From: JACKAF01 sp041391485
GTDB taxonomy: Bacteria > Bdellovibrionota > FAC87 > UBA2466 > JACKAF01
Assembly (NCBI GenBank): GCA_041391485.1
Contig: JAWKNY010000012.1
Span: forward strand, 1-64,000
DNA: 64,000 nucleotides
Reading direction: 5' to 3'
Below are positions 1 through 10,011 of the stretch, piece after piece; within the stretch, counting starts at the first letter, position 1; the number at the start of each line of letters is the position of its first letter. A program made the position numbers and the translations under genes. Below the pieces are notes generated by a model. The model ran no database searches. It worked only from the letters and a program-made list of their open reading frames with translations, and had not been told where the DNA came from.

Positions 1-9
1 AGGCAATAC

Positions 10-1323
10 GTGAGTCGAAGGGATAGTGACAGTTTTGGTAATTTGGTTTGTAGCTTCTGCGGCAAGAGCCAGCGAGAGGTAAAAAAGCTCATTGCCGGCC
101 CGACCGTCCATATATGTGACGAGTGTATCGAACTGTGCAACGACATCATTGCGGAAGAGGCGGAGAAGGAAGAGCGCAAGTCAGGCGGGGGTAAGATCCC
201 CAAGCCGATGGAGATCAAGTCCATCCTGGATGACTATGTGATCGGCCAGACCCGCGCTAAGAAAACCTTATCGGTCGCGGTCCACAACCACTACAAACGT
301 GTCGCTGGGGGCAAGGTGCCCAATTCCGCGCACGGTGAGGTGGAACTCACCAAGAGTAATATTCTTCTGATCGGCCCGACCGGTAGCGGAAAGACCTTGC
401 TCGCGCAAACCTTGGCTCGTTTGCTGAATGTTCCTTTTGCTATCGTGGATGCGACGACGCTCACTGAAGCCGGTTATGTCGGCGAAGACGTCGAGAACAT
501 CATCCTCTATCTTCTTCAAAACGCAGACTACGACATCGAGTCCGCTCAGCGCGGTATCGTGTACATCGACGAAATCGATAAGATTTCCAGAAAGGGTGAA
601 AACCCTTCTATTACCCGAGATGTTTCGGGCGAAGGTGTGCAGCAGGCTTTGCTGAAGATTTTTGAAGGCACGCGAGCCAGCGTCCCTCCCAAAGGTGGAC
701 GCAAGCACCCGCAGCAGGAGTTTTTGCAGATCGACACCACGAACATCTTGTTCATCTGCGGTGGCGCTTTTGTGGGATTGGATAAGATCGTCGAATCCCG
801 TCAGCACAAGCGCAGCATCGGTATCTCGGCTGAGGTCGTGTCCAAGGAAAAGAAGGGTATCTCAGCTATCCACGATGCCCGTCCTGAAGACTTACTGAAA
901 TTTGGTTTGATTCCAGAGTTCGTCGGCCGTTTGCCGGTCATCGCAACGCTGAATGAGCTCGATGAAGAAGCTTTGGTGAAGATCCTCACCGAGCCGAAGA
1001 ACGCGCTCATCAAGCAGTACCAGAAGCTGTTTGATTATGAGAATGTTTCTCTGTCCTTCACCGAGAAGGCGCTGACTACTGTTGCGCAAGAAGCGATGAA
1101 GACCAGCACCGGAGCTCGTGGCTTGAGAGCCATTTTGGAACAAGCCATGCTTGAGATCATGTACGAGCTTCCTTCCATTCCGAATCTGAAGGAATGTGTA
1201 GTAGATGAAGATGTGGTTTTGAAAAAATCTAAACCGAAGCTCATCTACAAGACCGCTGAAGAAGTCGAAAAGTCTAAGGCGGCAGCGGAACAAGCGGGTA
1301 AGAAGATCGGTTCAGCGTCTTAA
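10..1323 (+). CDS. clpX: ATP-dependent Clp protease ATP-binding subunit ClpX
   Basis: Hexameric AAA+ unfoldase that recognises tagged cytosolic proteins and feeds them to ClpP. The protein is 437 residues, normal for the family. An N-terminal C4 zinc finger (Cys14, Cys17, Cys36, Cys39) is followed by Walker A GPTGSGKT (122-129), pore loop GYVGED (155-160), Walker B IVYIDEID (183-190) and the second pore loop RKH (231-233). The loop that docks on ClpP, usually IGF or IGL, reads IGI (270-272) here. The start is GTG at 10, with only a partial purine-rich site visible at the window edge. lon follows 217 bases downstream in the same direction, matching the common clpP-clpX-lon order, so clpP probably lies just outside the window. 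Identification is very secure. Confidence 0.98.
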   Translation: MSRRDSDSFGNLVCSFCGKSQREVKKLIAGPTVHICDECIELCNDIIAEEAEKEERKSGGGKIPKPMEIKSILDDYVIGQTRAKKTLSVAVHNHYKRVAGGKVPNSAHGEVELTKSNILLIGPTGSGKTLLAQTLARLLNVPFAIVDATTLTEAGYVGEDVENIILYLLQNADYDIESAQRGIVYIDEIDKISRKGENPSITRDVSGEGVQQALLKIFEGTRASVPPKGGRKHPQQEFLQIDTTNILFICGGAFVGLDKIVESRQHKRSIGISAEVVSKEKKGISAIHDARPEDLLKFGLIPEFVGRLPVIATLNELDEEALVKILTEPKNALIKQYQKLFDYENVSLSFTEKALTTVAQEAMKTSTGARGLRAILEQAMLEIMYELPSIPNLKECVVDEDVVLKKSKPKLIYKTAEEVEKSKAAAEQAGKKIGSAS

Positions 1324-1540
1324 GTAATCGCAACTCTTTTGTCAAGAATTGCAGAGCTTTCTCTAACGCACCTCTCTGCTTCTTCATTCGACAAACACAT
1401 GTGTCCGGGTTGATTTCCGGGTATAATAAATATTAAGAGCCGGGCCTTTCGGTTCGGTGCGTTCATAAAACGAAAACCAAAAATATGTCGGCACGGGCGA
1501 GCCTCGGTCGAACCAAGTTACTCTCTTGCAGGAGTCCATC

Positions 1541-3969
1541 ATGAAAAAGTCTGATGAGTTGGTGAGTTATCCTCTGTTGCCGCTTAGAGACATCATTGTC
1601 TTCCCCACATGGTGGTTCCGTTATTTGTCGGCCGGGAAAAGTCGATCCACGCCTTAGAAGAGGCGATGGCCGGCAACAAGCAAATTGTGCTGTGCGCGCA
1701 AAAGAAAGCGCAGAATAACAGTCCCGGCGAAGGAGACATTTACGATTTTGGAACGCTGGCGAACATCATCCAGCTTCTTCGCCTGCCCGACGGCACGCTC
1801 AAGGTGCTTGTCGAAGGGATGCACCGGGTCAAGGTGACCAAGTACATGGAGCACGACTCCTTCTTCCGCGTTGAAGCGGAAGTCTTGGAAGAAAGCGTGC
1901 CTTCAAAGGTTGAGGCGGAAGCTTTTGTACGCAGCATCAAGGAAACCTTCGAAGCGTACCTGAAGCTGAACAAACGCATCCCGTCCGAACTATTGATGTC
2001 GGTGACTTCCATTGAGGATCCCGGAAAGCTCGCGGACACGATCGTCCCTCACTTGAATATCAAGGTCGAAGAGAAGCAGGAGCTTCTTGAGATCGTAGAC
2101 GCCTGCAAGAGATTAGAGCGTCTATACCGGCTGCTGGAAGGTGAAATCGAAATCCTTCAGGTGGAAAAGCGCATCCGTTCACGTGTCAAAAAGCAGATGG
2201 AACGTTCCCAGAAAGAGTACTACCTGAATGAGCAAATGCAGGCCATTCAGAAGGAGCTGGGAGAGCGCGACGAATTTAAGAACGAAATCTATGAGATGGA
2301 AAAGGCCATCAAGCGGAAGAAGATGACGGACGAGGCCACCAAGAAGGCTAAATCCGAGCTTAAGAAGCTGAAGATGATGTCCCCCATGTCGGCCGAATCC
2401 GCGGTGGTGCGCAACTACATGGATTGGTTGCTGAGCATTCCCTGGCACGAAAAGACGGAAGAAAAGATTGATGTCGATGCCGCTGAGAAGATTCTGGATG
2501 AGGACCACTATGGTTTGAAGTCGGTGAAAGAACGCATTGTCGAACACCTTGCCGTTCAGGCCTTGGTCGACAAGATGCAAGGACCTATCCTCTGCTTGGT
2601 AGGCCCTCCGGGAGTGGGTAAAACCTCGCTCGCTCGCTCTATCGCGCGCTCCATTGGTCGTGAATTTGTGAAGTTGTCTTTAGGCGGCGTGCGGGATGAA
2701 GCCGAGATCCGCGGTCACCGACGCACCTACATTGGCGCCTTGCCCGGTAAGATTATTCAATCCATGAAGAAGGCGGGTACCATCAACCCGGTGATTCTCA
2801 TGGACGAAATCGATAAGATGAGCACCGACTTCCGAGGGGATCCGAGCAGCGCCCTTCTCGAGGTTTTGGATCCCGAGCAGAACCAGTTCTTCTCCGATCA
2901 CTATCTGGAAGTCGAGTATGACTTGTCGCACGTCATGTTCGTGACAACTGCGAACTCGATGCATTCTATCCCCGGACCTTTATTGGACCGCCTCGAAGTG
3001 ATCCAACTGTCAGGGTATACCGAAGAAGAGAAAACGCAGATCAGTGTTCGCCACTTGATTCCTAAACAAGTGTCCCGTCACGGGTTGAACGAGAAACAGA
3101 TTTCAATTCCGAATCCGACAATTCTCTCGCTCATCCACCACTATACCCGCGAAGCCGGTGTACGAAGTTTGGAGCGCGAGATTGCTTCTTTGTGCCGCAA
3201 GACCGCGCGTTTGTACGCGAGCAACAAGGAAAAAAACAGCGAAACCAAGTATGTCATTTCTCCTAAGAAGCTGGAGAAATACTTGGGACCGCAGAAATTC
3301 CGATACAATCGCCGTGAAGAAACTTCGGAAATCGGACTGTGCAATGGGCTTGCTTACACGGAAGCCGGTGGCGACTTGCTCCGTATCGAAGTGGCGAAGC
3401 TTCCCGGTAAGGGCAAGCTCACGGTAACCGGCAAGCTCGGTGACGTGATGCAAGAGTCTGCCCAGGCCGCAATGAGCTATGTGCGTTCACGCGCCAAATT
3501 GCTCGGACTCAAAGAAGACTTCTACCAAAACCTGGACATTCACATCCACGTACCGGAAGGGGCCACTCCCAAGGATGGCCCGTCGGCGGGTATCACGATG
3601 GCTACCGCTCTCGTGAGCGCGTTGACCCACATTCCGGTGAGTAAAGATGTGGCGATGACCGGCGAAATCACACTGCGGGGGGATGTCCTTCCCATTGGTG
3701 GCCTAAAAGAAAAGCTCTTCGCCGCCTACCGTGGCCAAGTGAAAACGGTCCTTATTCCGCGAGAGAATAAGAAGGATCTCTACGGCATTCCGAAGAACAT
3801 CCTAGCAGCCTTGAACATTGTCGAAGTCGGCCACTGCGACCAGGTCCTTCGCTACGCGCTTGAGGCCAACACGGTGTTCGTGAATGAAACGGAAGCCAAG
3901 TTGCCCGAGGTTCCGCCTGAAGCGGCTATTGAGGTCAACGAGCAGTCCGTGTCCTCGTCCTCGCACTAA
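1541..3969 (+). CDS. lon: ATP-dependent protease Lon (one apparent frameshift near the start)
   Basis: LonA serine protease that degrades misfolded and regulatory proteins in the cytosol. An ATG at 1541 behind GGAG encodes the expected beginning MKKSDELVSYPLLPLRDIIVFP, then the frame breaks at a C4 run (1603-1606). Adding one C restores PHMVVPLFVGREKS, after which 786 codons run open to 3969. The substrate-binding domain and coiled coil precede Walker A GPPGVGKT and Walker B ILMDEID. The protease domain has DGPSAG with the catalytic Ser and the LPIGGLKEK motif with the catalytic Lys. A short Ser-rich tail ends the protein. A -10-like TATAAT lies at 1422-1427 in the gap after clpX, but no good -35 is seen. 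The frameshift sits in a homopolymer, so sequencing error is more likely than a real mutation. Confidence 0.95.
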
Positions 3970-4010
3970 GGGGCTTTAAGATCTCGGGATCCTAGGCCTT
4001 TTTCCCTGCC

Positions 4011-4029
4011 TGTATTCTGCGAGAATACA
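4011..4029. promoter_or_regulatory. Perfect 8-bp inverted repeat downstream of lon
   Basis: TGTATTCT-GCG-AGAATACA is a perfect dyad with a 3-base centre. It is followed by A residues rather than T residues on the plus strand, so it does not look like an intrinsic terminator for lon. It lies about 60 bases upstream of a TACAAT box (4081-4086) that could be the -10 of the small gene at 4201, so an operator is possible. The binding protein is unknown. Confidence 0.4.
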
Positions 4030-4200
4030 AAAAGTGCATTGATTTCAATGTCTTAGGATTGCCATTTCCTCTGACGCGCAGTACAATAAAGCTGTCTCAT
4101 AGAAATCAATCATCAGCATATTCCAATCCAGTTCAGCAGCTCGGTAGTTTTATTTGGGGAACTACACGATAGCTCGTGTGTAGTACGTAGGAGGTACGTA

Positions 4201-4389
4201 ATGAGTCAGTGTAAGATCTGCAAGCGGCAGACTGCCAAGTTTATTCTTAACAACAAACCAGCGTGCATGCGATGCGACGTCCTTCTTTTCGATTTGGAAA
4301 TCGAACTAGAAGAGGAGCGTCAGCAAACCGCTGCAAAGAATTTCAGAACCGGAAAAACCAAGCACACGGAAGTGCCGAAGTTTAACTAG
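4201..4389 (+). CDS. Small four-cysteine (zinc-ribbon-like) protein
   Basis: A 62-residue protein that I do not recognise as a named family. Two CxxC pairs (Cys4/Cys7 and Cys22/Cys25) in the first 25 residues suggest a treble-clef or zinc-ribbon metal site. They are followed by an acidic helix (FDLEIELEEERQQ) and a basic tail. A very strong Shine-Dalgarno AGGAGG at 4189-4194, six bases before the ATG, argues that this is a real and well-translated gene. Its upstream gap holds a perfect dyad and a -10-like box. It is followed within 45 bases by a long hairpin ending in seven T residues. No function is proposed. Confidence 0.75.
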   Translation: MSQCKICKRQTAKFILNNKPACMRCDVLLFDLEIELEEERQQTAAKNFRTGKTKHTEVPKFN

Positions 4390-4432
4390 AGCCCAGCTCT
4401 ACACTTAGCTTTGGTTTAGATTTCCGTCCCGA

Positions 4433-4525
4433 GGGCCGTGGCTAGGGCATCTCTCTGGGGAGGTTTGCTCCTGGTTCCACAGGGAGACGCGCAGGACTTT
4501 CGCCCTGGTTACGGCCCCTTTTTTT
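4433..4525 (+). ncRNA. Long imperfect hairpin ending in T7: terminator or small structured RNA
   Basis: The 5' arm GGGCCGT (4433-4439) pairs perfectly with ACGGCCC (4511-4517). After a 4x4 internal loop, AGGGC (4444-4448) pairs with GCCCT (4502-4506). An inner stem pairs 4451-4460 with 4477-4486. Seven T residues follow directly at 4519-4525. The structure is therefore about 90 nucleotides of stacked helices with an intrinsic-terminator end. A simple terminator for the 4201 gene would not need so much structure. It lacks the SRP GGAA-loop core and is too short for a usual 6S RNA, so no family is assigned. Confidence 0.45.
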
Positions 4526-4528
4526 CGC

Positions 4529-5704
4529 CTAGTTCTTGGCGAGGGACTTCAGATCATCTACGCGGTTCAGGTTTTCCCACGTGAACCCTTTGGCGGAGGT
4601 ACGGCCAAAATGTCCGTACGCCGCTGTTTCTTCGTAAATGGGCCGGCAAAGATCCAATGTCTTGATCAGTTCCGCCGGTTTCAATCCGAACATTTCGCGG
4701 ACGGCAGAGGAAATCTTTTCAGAAGACGTCGTCCCGGTATCGTAGTCGTAAACGTAAAGGCTTACGGGCTCGGCGACGCCAATCGCGTACGCGAGCTGTA
4801 CCAGACAACGACGGGAAAGGCCTGCGGCTACGATGTTCTTGGCAACGTAACGGGCCATGTAAGAGGCCGAACGGTCTACCTTGCTGGGATCCTTACCGGA
4901 GAACGCGCCACCCCCATGGGCGCCGTGTCCGCCGTAAGTATCGACAATAATCTTGCGACCGGTTAGCCCGCAGTCTCCCATAGGGCCACCGATAACAAAG
5001 CGGCCTGTAGGGTTCACATAAATTTTTGTTTTGGAGTCGATGAGTTTCGCCGGGACAGCTTTGAGAATGACTTCTTCACGAACCGCTGTTTCCAACTCTT
5101 CTTGCGAAACATCCGCGCTATGCTGCGTGGAAACCACGATCGCTTCAACGCGCTTAAGAGCGCCGTTCTCATCGTATTGGACCGTTACCTGAGCTTTTCC
5201 ATCAGGTCTTAAGAAACCGAGAATGCCTTCCTTACGAACGTCCGCTAGACGCTTGGTCAATCGGTGCGAGTACGCCAAGGTGGCTGGCATGAACTCCGGG
5301 GTTTCGTCGCAAGCGTAACCAAACATAATCCCTTGATCGCCCGCGCCTTGTTCCTTGAATTTACCTTGGCCTTCGCTCACCCCTTGAGCAATGTCAGGAG
5401 ATTGCTTGTCGAGCGTGGTAATGACGCCGCAAGTTTTGTAATCAAAACCCATATCGTCATCTTCATAACCAATTCGCTTGATCGTTTCTCTGGCCAAAGC
5501 CGGGATGTCTACGACTGCAGAAGTAGAGATTTCACCAGCGACCATTACCAGTCCGGTCGTAACTAGGGTTTCTGCAGCTACGCGACCACGAGGGTCCTGT
5601 GTGAGAACCGCATCCAAAATGGAATCCGAGATTTGATCCGCGATCTTATCTGGGTGACCTTCAGTAACGGACTCGGAAGTGAAAAGGCAGTCTTTTAATA
5701 TCAT
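4529..5704 (-). CDS. metK: S-adenosylmethionine synthetase
   Basis: Makes S-adenosylmethionine from methionine and ATP in the cytosol. At 391 residues it has the normal length. The N-terminal motif GHPDKIADQISD binds ATP, and the glycine-rich GGGAFSGKDPSKVDRS segment is the second signature. The start ATG at 5704 is immediately followed by the conserved FTSESVTEGHPD block. Downstream it converges on the structured RNA at 4433-4525. Upstream, a TTGACA -35 hexamer on this strand (5822-5827) lies about 120 bases before the start, with a poor -10. I looked for a SAM riboswitch leader in the short upstream region and did not see one. Identification is secure. Confidence 0.97.
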   Translation of the reverse strand: MILKDCLFTSESVTEGHPDKIADQISDSILDAVLTQDPRGRVAAETLVTTGLVMVAGEISTSAVVDIPALARETIKRIGYEDDDMGFDYKTCGVITTLDKQSPDIAQGVSEGQGKFKEQGAGDQGIMFGYACDETPEFMPATLAYSHRLTKRLADVRKEGILGFLRPDGKAQVTVQYDENGALKRVEAIVVSTQHSADVSQEELETAVREEVILKAVPAKLIDSKTKIYVNPTGRFVIGGPMGDCGLTGRKIIVDTYGGHGAHGGGAFSGKDPSKVDRSASYMARYVAKNIVAAGLSRRCLVQLAYAIGVAEPVSLYVYDYDTGTTSSEKISSAVREMFGLKPAELIKTLDLCRPIYEETAAYGHFGRTSAKGFTWENLNRVDDLKSLAKN

Positions 5705-5844
5705 CTTTTATGACCCTGTGTTCTTAGAGGTTCGCAATTCTATTCGCAATGCTAAGCAAAGGTATCCCTACCAGCGTACGATTTTCGAGACTTCCCAGAA
5801 AATGGCCTCTAGAGGAGTAGTTGTCAACGGCTCATGAGGGACGC

Positions 5845-7112
5845 TTAGCGGCGGCCAGCGCGGGGAGGGACGAAGCCTTCATCGAGAAGGTCGTCTTGAC
5901 GCATCGCAGAACCTTTTTTGCGTTTGTTGACCACGTACAACGCGATCAGCAACACCACAACGATTCCGGAGATGGCGAGGGCAAACAAATTTTGTTGAAT
6001 TAGACGCGCCGTGCTAAAGCGCTGGCGGCCCGTATTGGTAACCACCGGGGCGGCGGGTTGTACACCGGAGGCGGAGGAGCTTGAGCCACCGGAGGGGGAA
6101 CTGCCGCGGGCTGGGGAGCGGTGTCAAAGCCTGAATAGTCTTCTTCTTGGGCCTCTTGAGTCACTTGGGGAGCCGGTTCGGGTTCTGGGGTCGATGGCAT
6201 GGGCTCGTTGCGGGCAACGCTTTGCGAGTACGCCGATCCCCCTGAACCTGGGTATAGCATGAGCTGCGTGCCTACTTTCACGGTATCCGGTGACGTGATG
6301 CTATTGAGGCCCGCGATTTCCTTCCAACTGCGACCGTCCCCATACTGCCGCTGGGCGAGTATGGAAAGAGTCTCTCCTCTTTGTAAGGCGTAAGATTCGG
6401 GTCGGATTCCCCGCTCCTCATAATAGGAGATCATACTGGAGTCGTTGCGATTGGAAGGGGATTCGTAGAATACGAGTTTACCAGGACGGAGCCGGCGTCC
6501 GTTCCAAGTCTGTAACGACAGGCTCTTCTCGCGCGAACCGTAAAACATCTGGGAAATGGAATCCCAGGTATCGCCCTTACGGGAAAAGTAAAAGCGATTC
6601 AAAAGAGCGCCGCCTTTTTCAAAAGCTTCTGAGGGAATCTGCGGGGTACTGGAAACGACGGCCGATCGAGGGCCATCCCCCACGGGCACGTTTTCCCAAC
6701 CGCCGGAATCTGGTTTGGTGTCTTCGACGAAGGTTTCGGGGCTCGCTTCTCCACCGCCTTCAAGCAGATTGTCCAGATCGGCGTCGCCTGAGTTGTCCAA
6801 AGCCTCGTACTCAGACTCGGACCCAGCAAATTCCGAACTCTCCGCAAGTTTTGGCGATTCTTCTTCAACGCCCAAGTCCTCGAATTCGCTTTCGAGTTCA
6901 GACATGTCGTCGGCTGCCCCCGCCATTTCCAAGTCGTCTGCACCCGCTTCCATGGAGTCCAGATCGGAGGCTGTTTCGTCATCGCCTAAGGTCGCAAAGC
7001 CGCCGTCATTGCTGGCGCTATTGTTGTCGTTGGAAGCGCAGGACAATAGCCATACGGGTGCTGAAAGCACCAATAAATAGAGTGCGCATGATATGAAATC
7101 TTTGAGTTTCAT
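5845..7112 (-). CDS. LysM lipoprotein with C-terminal membrane anchor (one apparent frameshift)
   Basis: The start at 7112 gives a lipoprotein signal with lipobox LLSC, then a very acidic Glu/Asp/Ser-rich stretch of about 120 residues. Two LysM peptidoglycan-binding modules follow (around KGDTWDSISQMFYG and RGETLSILAQRQYGDG), then a Pro/Ala-rich linker. The first frame stops at 6000. Inserting one base in the G4 run at 6047-6050 continues it into a transmembrane helix (ALAISGIVVVLLIALYVV) and a basic cytoplasmic-type tail ending at 5845. The whole would be about 420 residues. An acidic region, LysM and a single membrane span recall FimV-like polar organisers, although the domain order differs. 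It is divergent from RNase J. Lipidation and a C-terminal membrane span together are unusual. Confidence 0.75.
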
Positions 7113-7260
7113 AATCAGTCTATAGACGCGGACACGTTTTGGTCCTTGTCCTTCAATTCCTTTTTCGGATTAAACCTTGAAGAAATTTAGCGATCTTTCA
7201 CAGAATTAAGGAACGGAAAAGGGCTTTTATTTTAAGCATTAGCAAGGTTTAATCCCCGGT

Positions 7261-8912
7261 ATGGCCAAGAATAAGCTTCGTATGTTGCCCCTAGGCGGAC
7301 TGGGAGAGATAGGTCTTAACTGCCTGGTTTTGGAATGGGAGGACAATCTTGTCCTGCTGGATTGTGGCATTCAGTTCCCCGATGCGTCCCATCCCGGGGT
7401 CGAACTTTTTGTCCCTGACCTTAGTTATGTGATGGATCGCATCGACCATTTAAAAGGGGTGGTCGTGACCCACGGCCATGACGACCATATCGGAGCCATT
7501 CCTTATTTGGCCCGACGTACGGCAGTCGATGTTTACTGCACGAAGTTCCCGCGAGGACTCATTACCCATAAACTCGCCGAGCACGAGCACGCGAAGAAAG
7601 TAAACTTCATTGAGATCGAACCTGGTAAGCCGTTCCAGGTTGGGCCTTTTGGTTTTACGCCGGTGGCCGTCCAACATTCGATTATTGAAGCGCTAGCTTT
7701 CGGGATTCAACGCCGGTTGGTCTCATCGTGCATTCTGGAGATTTCAAACACGATCCGACTCCATTCGAAGGTCAAACCATTGGTCTAGAGGCTTTTGAAG
7801 AGTTTGGGAAGAAGGGTGTGCACCTACTGTTTGCCGACAGCACCAACGCCGAAAAAGCTGGGCACACAGTTTCAGAAGAAGATATTGCAAAGTCGTTCTC
7901 TCACCTTTTCAAAGAACAAAGCACTCGAGTAATCATCGCACTTTTTGCTTCGAACATCCGACGCATTGGAAATTTGTTGCGGTTGGCGCATGAACAGGGA
8001 AAGAAAGTCGTTCTTCTTGGCAGAAGCATGCACTCCTACACACGATTGGCGCATGAGCAATCTTCGCTTAACATTCCCGAGGACACGCTTATTCTCCCTG
8101 AGAATGCTGACAAGTATCCTGACGACAAAATCATTGTTCTAGCGACGGGTAGCCAGGCGGAACCGCAGTCCGCACTGCTGCGTGTGGCACACGGGACTCA
8201 CCGTGATCTCCAACTCCGGCGTGGCGATCGAGTTATGTTGTCGAGTCGATTTATTCCTGGGAACGAACGCGCGATCTCGGGCATGATCAGCCAACTTGCC
8301 CGTCAGGGTGCAGACATTTTATATGAATCCATTCACCAGATTCATGTTTCCGGTCATGGCTTTCAGGAAGAGCTTCGCCTGCTACATAAAGCGTGCAAGC
8401 CAAAGTTTTTTGTGCCGGTGCACGGTGAATACCGTCACATGGCGAAGCATGCAGATTTGGCCACCGAATCCAACATCGCAAAAGAAAATATTTTTGTCAT
8501 TGAAGACGGTCAGGTGCTCGAAACGGACGGAAAAGAACTGGCGCGAGCGGAAAAAGTGGATCTGAAAAAGGTTCCTATTGTCCAGGGTTGGATCATGGAA
8601 CAACGGCCGATCGTCTTTACCCAACGAAGCGGCATGGCCAAAGCGGGAATCGTCTTCTCCGTGTTGATGCGAGACGCACAAACGCACCAGCTCGTCGGAC
8701 GGCCCGTGGTGAATAGTTATGGGGTCTTATTCAAAGAAGGCGAAGAAGAAGACACGGTGAAGCTTGAGGCCGTGGATTTGGCCGAGTCCATCTATGAGGA
8801 TGAGCAAAAAGATCCGGATGTGGCCGAGCGCATCCGCTTGCAGCTCAGGCGCTTCTACCGTGATCACGCCTGCTACAAACCTATTGTAATCACGCAAGTT
8901 TTTGATGTTTAA
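7261..8912 (+). CDS. rnj: Ribonuclease J (one apparent frameshift)
   Basis: Metallo-beta-lactamase/beta-CASP ribonuclease with 5' exonuclease and endonuclease activity on mRNA and rRNA. The first part carries MLPLGGLGEIG and the metal motif THGHDDH. The frame breaks in AA at 7709-7710. Adding one A gives IQTPVGLIVHSGDFKHDPTP and continues through the beta-CASP domain to the family-typical C-terminus. The full product is about 551 residues, the normal size. The start is ATG at 7261. The next gene, an HD-GYP protein, begins about 10 bases after the stop, so the two may be co-transcribed. The missing base in a short homopolymer suggests sequence error. Confidence 0.94.
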
Positions 8913-8921
8913 GCCAAAGAC

Positions 8922-10010
8922 TTGGTAAATAGCGCCAGAAGTCCGATAAGATCGCGAGTTTCTGGTGAGCCACTAGTGATACCCAAAGAACAAAACGAGC
9001 CGACCATCGAACGCTTCTTTAAGGTGCGTATCACCTCCGTTCCGGTGGATATACCGCTGCACTTTGACATGTTCCTGCTCGTGGGGGACAAGCCCGTCCA
9101 TTTTAGAAAACCCGGTGACTGTTTGACCAAAGATCGCTTGCGCTCCTTGTCCAAGCACGGAGCGACGGAGTTTTTGATTCCGACGGATCAACGTGAAGCC
9201 TACCTCGATATTATAAGGAAGAGCGTCGCGGATCCGGATATGGAGCGTTCGCAGAAAGCCCGCATCATCAAGGAATCGGCTTTTGTACACGTTGAGGATC
9301 TGTTTACAAAGAAAGACATTAAGCACGTTGTTGAGAGTTCCAAGAACTTGGTTCAGGAGATGGTGAACTTTGTAAGCGAGGATGTGGAGTCAGCCGTTTC
9401 GTTGATGAGACTCTCCATGCACGACTACTATACATATAACCACTGTGTGGACGTGGCCGTTTACGCCATCGCTTTGGCCAAAAAGCTTTTCGGGAATGAC
9501 AAGGCCATGCTTTTTCACGCTGGCCTGGGCGGACTTCTGCACGATTTGGGGAAGCGCAAGCTAGACAAGAAGATCATCAATAAGACGACTCCTTTGACGA
9601 CGGAGGAGTGGGAAGAGATCAAAAAGCACCCGGACTACGGCGTGGAATTCTTAAAGGATGTGAAAGCGATTCCGGAAGCCGCAAAGCAGGTGGTACACCA
9701 GCACCACGAAAATTTTGACGGCAGCGGTTACCCGCGCGGTCTTAGCGGCGAGGAGATCTCGAAGCTCAGCCGAGTCGTGATGATCGCTGACGTGTTCGAT
9801 GCCCTAACGACCGATCGTTCCTACCACAAGGCAGTCACCCCAACCGAAGCTTTGAATACGATGTTTGCAATGCAGCCCGGAAAATTTGATCCGTATCTGT
9901 TTAAGACCTTCAACAAAAACTTCGAGCAGCGCGGAAGCATTGAGCTGCCCAAAGACTTCGATCCGTGCCAAGCTCGGCACATGGTGAGCCAGGAAGATCC
10001 AGAAGATTAG
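8922..10010 (+). CDS. HD-GYP domain cyclic-di-GMP phosphodiesterase
   Basis: Predicted to hydrolyse the second messenger c-di-GMP. The N-terminal 140 residues form an accessory region of the DUF3391/PilZ-like sort. The HD-GYP domain has the metal ligands NHC (His174), LLHDLGK (His207-Asp208), QHHENFDGSGYPRG (His261-His262 and the GYP at 269-271) and ADVFDALT (Asp290), all intact. The start is uncertain. TTG at 8922 gives the longest reading, and GTG at 8976 is an alternative beginning just before the conserved part; neither has a strong ribosome site. It follows rnj closely. Activity is likely because every catalytic residue is present. Confidence 0.9.
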   Translation: MVNSARSPIRSRVSGEPLVIPKEQNEPTIERFFKVRITSVPVDIPLHFDMFLLVGDKPVHFRKPGDCLTKDRLRSLSKHGATEFLIPTDQREAYLDIIRKSVADPDMERSQKARIIKESAFVHVEDLFTKKDIKHVVESSKNLVQEMVNFVSEDVESAVSLMRLSMHDYYTYNHCVDVAVYAIALAKKLFGNDKAMLFHAGLGGLLHDLGKRKLDKKIINKTTPLTTEEWEEIKKHPDYGVEFLKDVKAIPEAAKQVVHQHHENFDGSGYPRGLSGEEISKLSRVVMIADVFDALTTDRSYHKAVTPTEALNTMFAMQPGKFDPYLFKTFNKNFEQRGSIELPKDFDPCQARHMVSQEDPED

Positions 10011-10011
10011 T

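Noticed and set aside
1541..1660. Programmed frameshifting in lon
   Set aside because: Similar breaks occur in many unrelated genes at different homopolymers, so sequence error explains it better.
4011..4029. Hairpin as an intrinsic terminator of lon
   Set aside because: The stem is followed by A residues and preceded by T residues on the plus strand, so it lacks a terminator T-run.
4433..4525. 6S or 4.5S RNA identity for the structured region
   Set aside because: Too short for typical 6S and lacking the SRP GGAA-loop consensus.
5705..5830. SAM riboswitch upstream of metK
   Set aside because: The short leader has no SAM-I-type helices or conserved kink-turn; only a TTGACA-like hexamer was seen.
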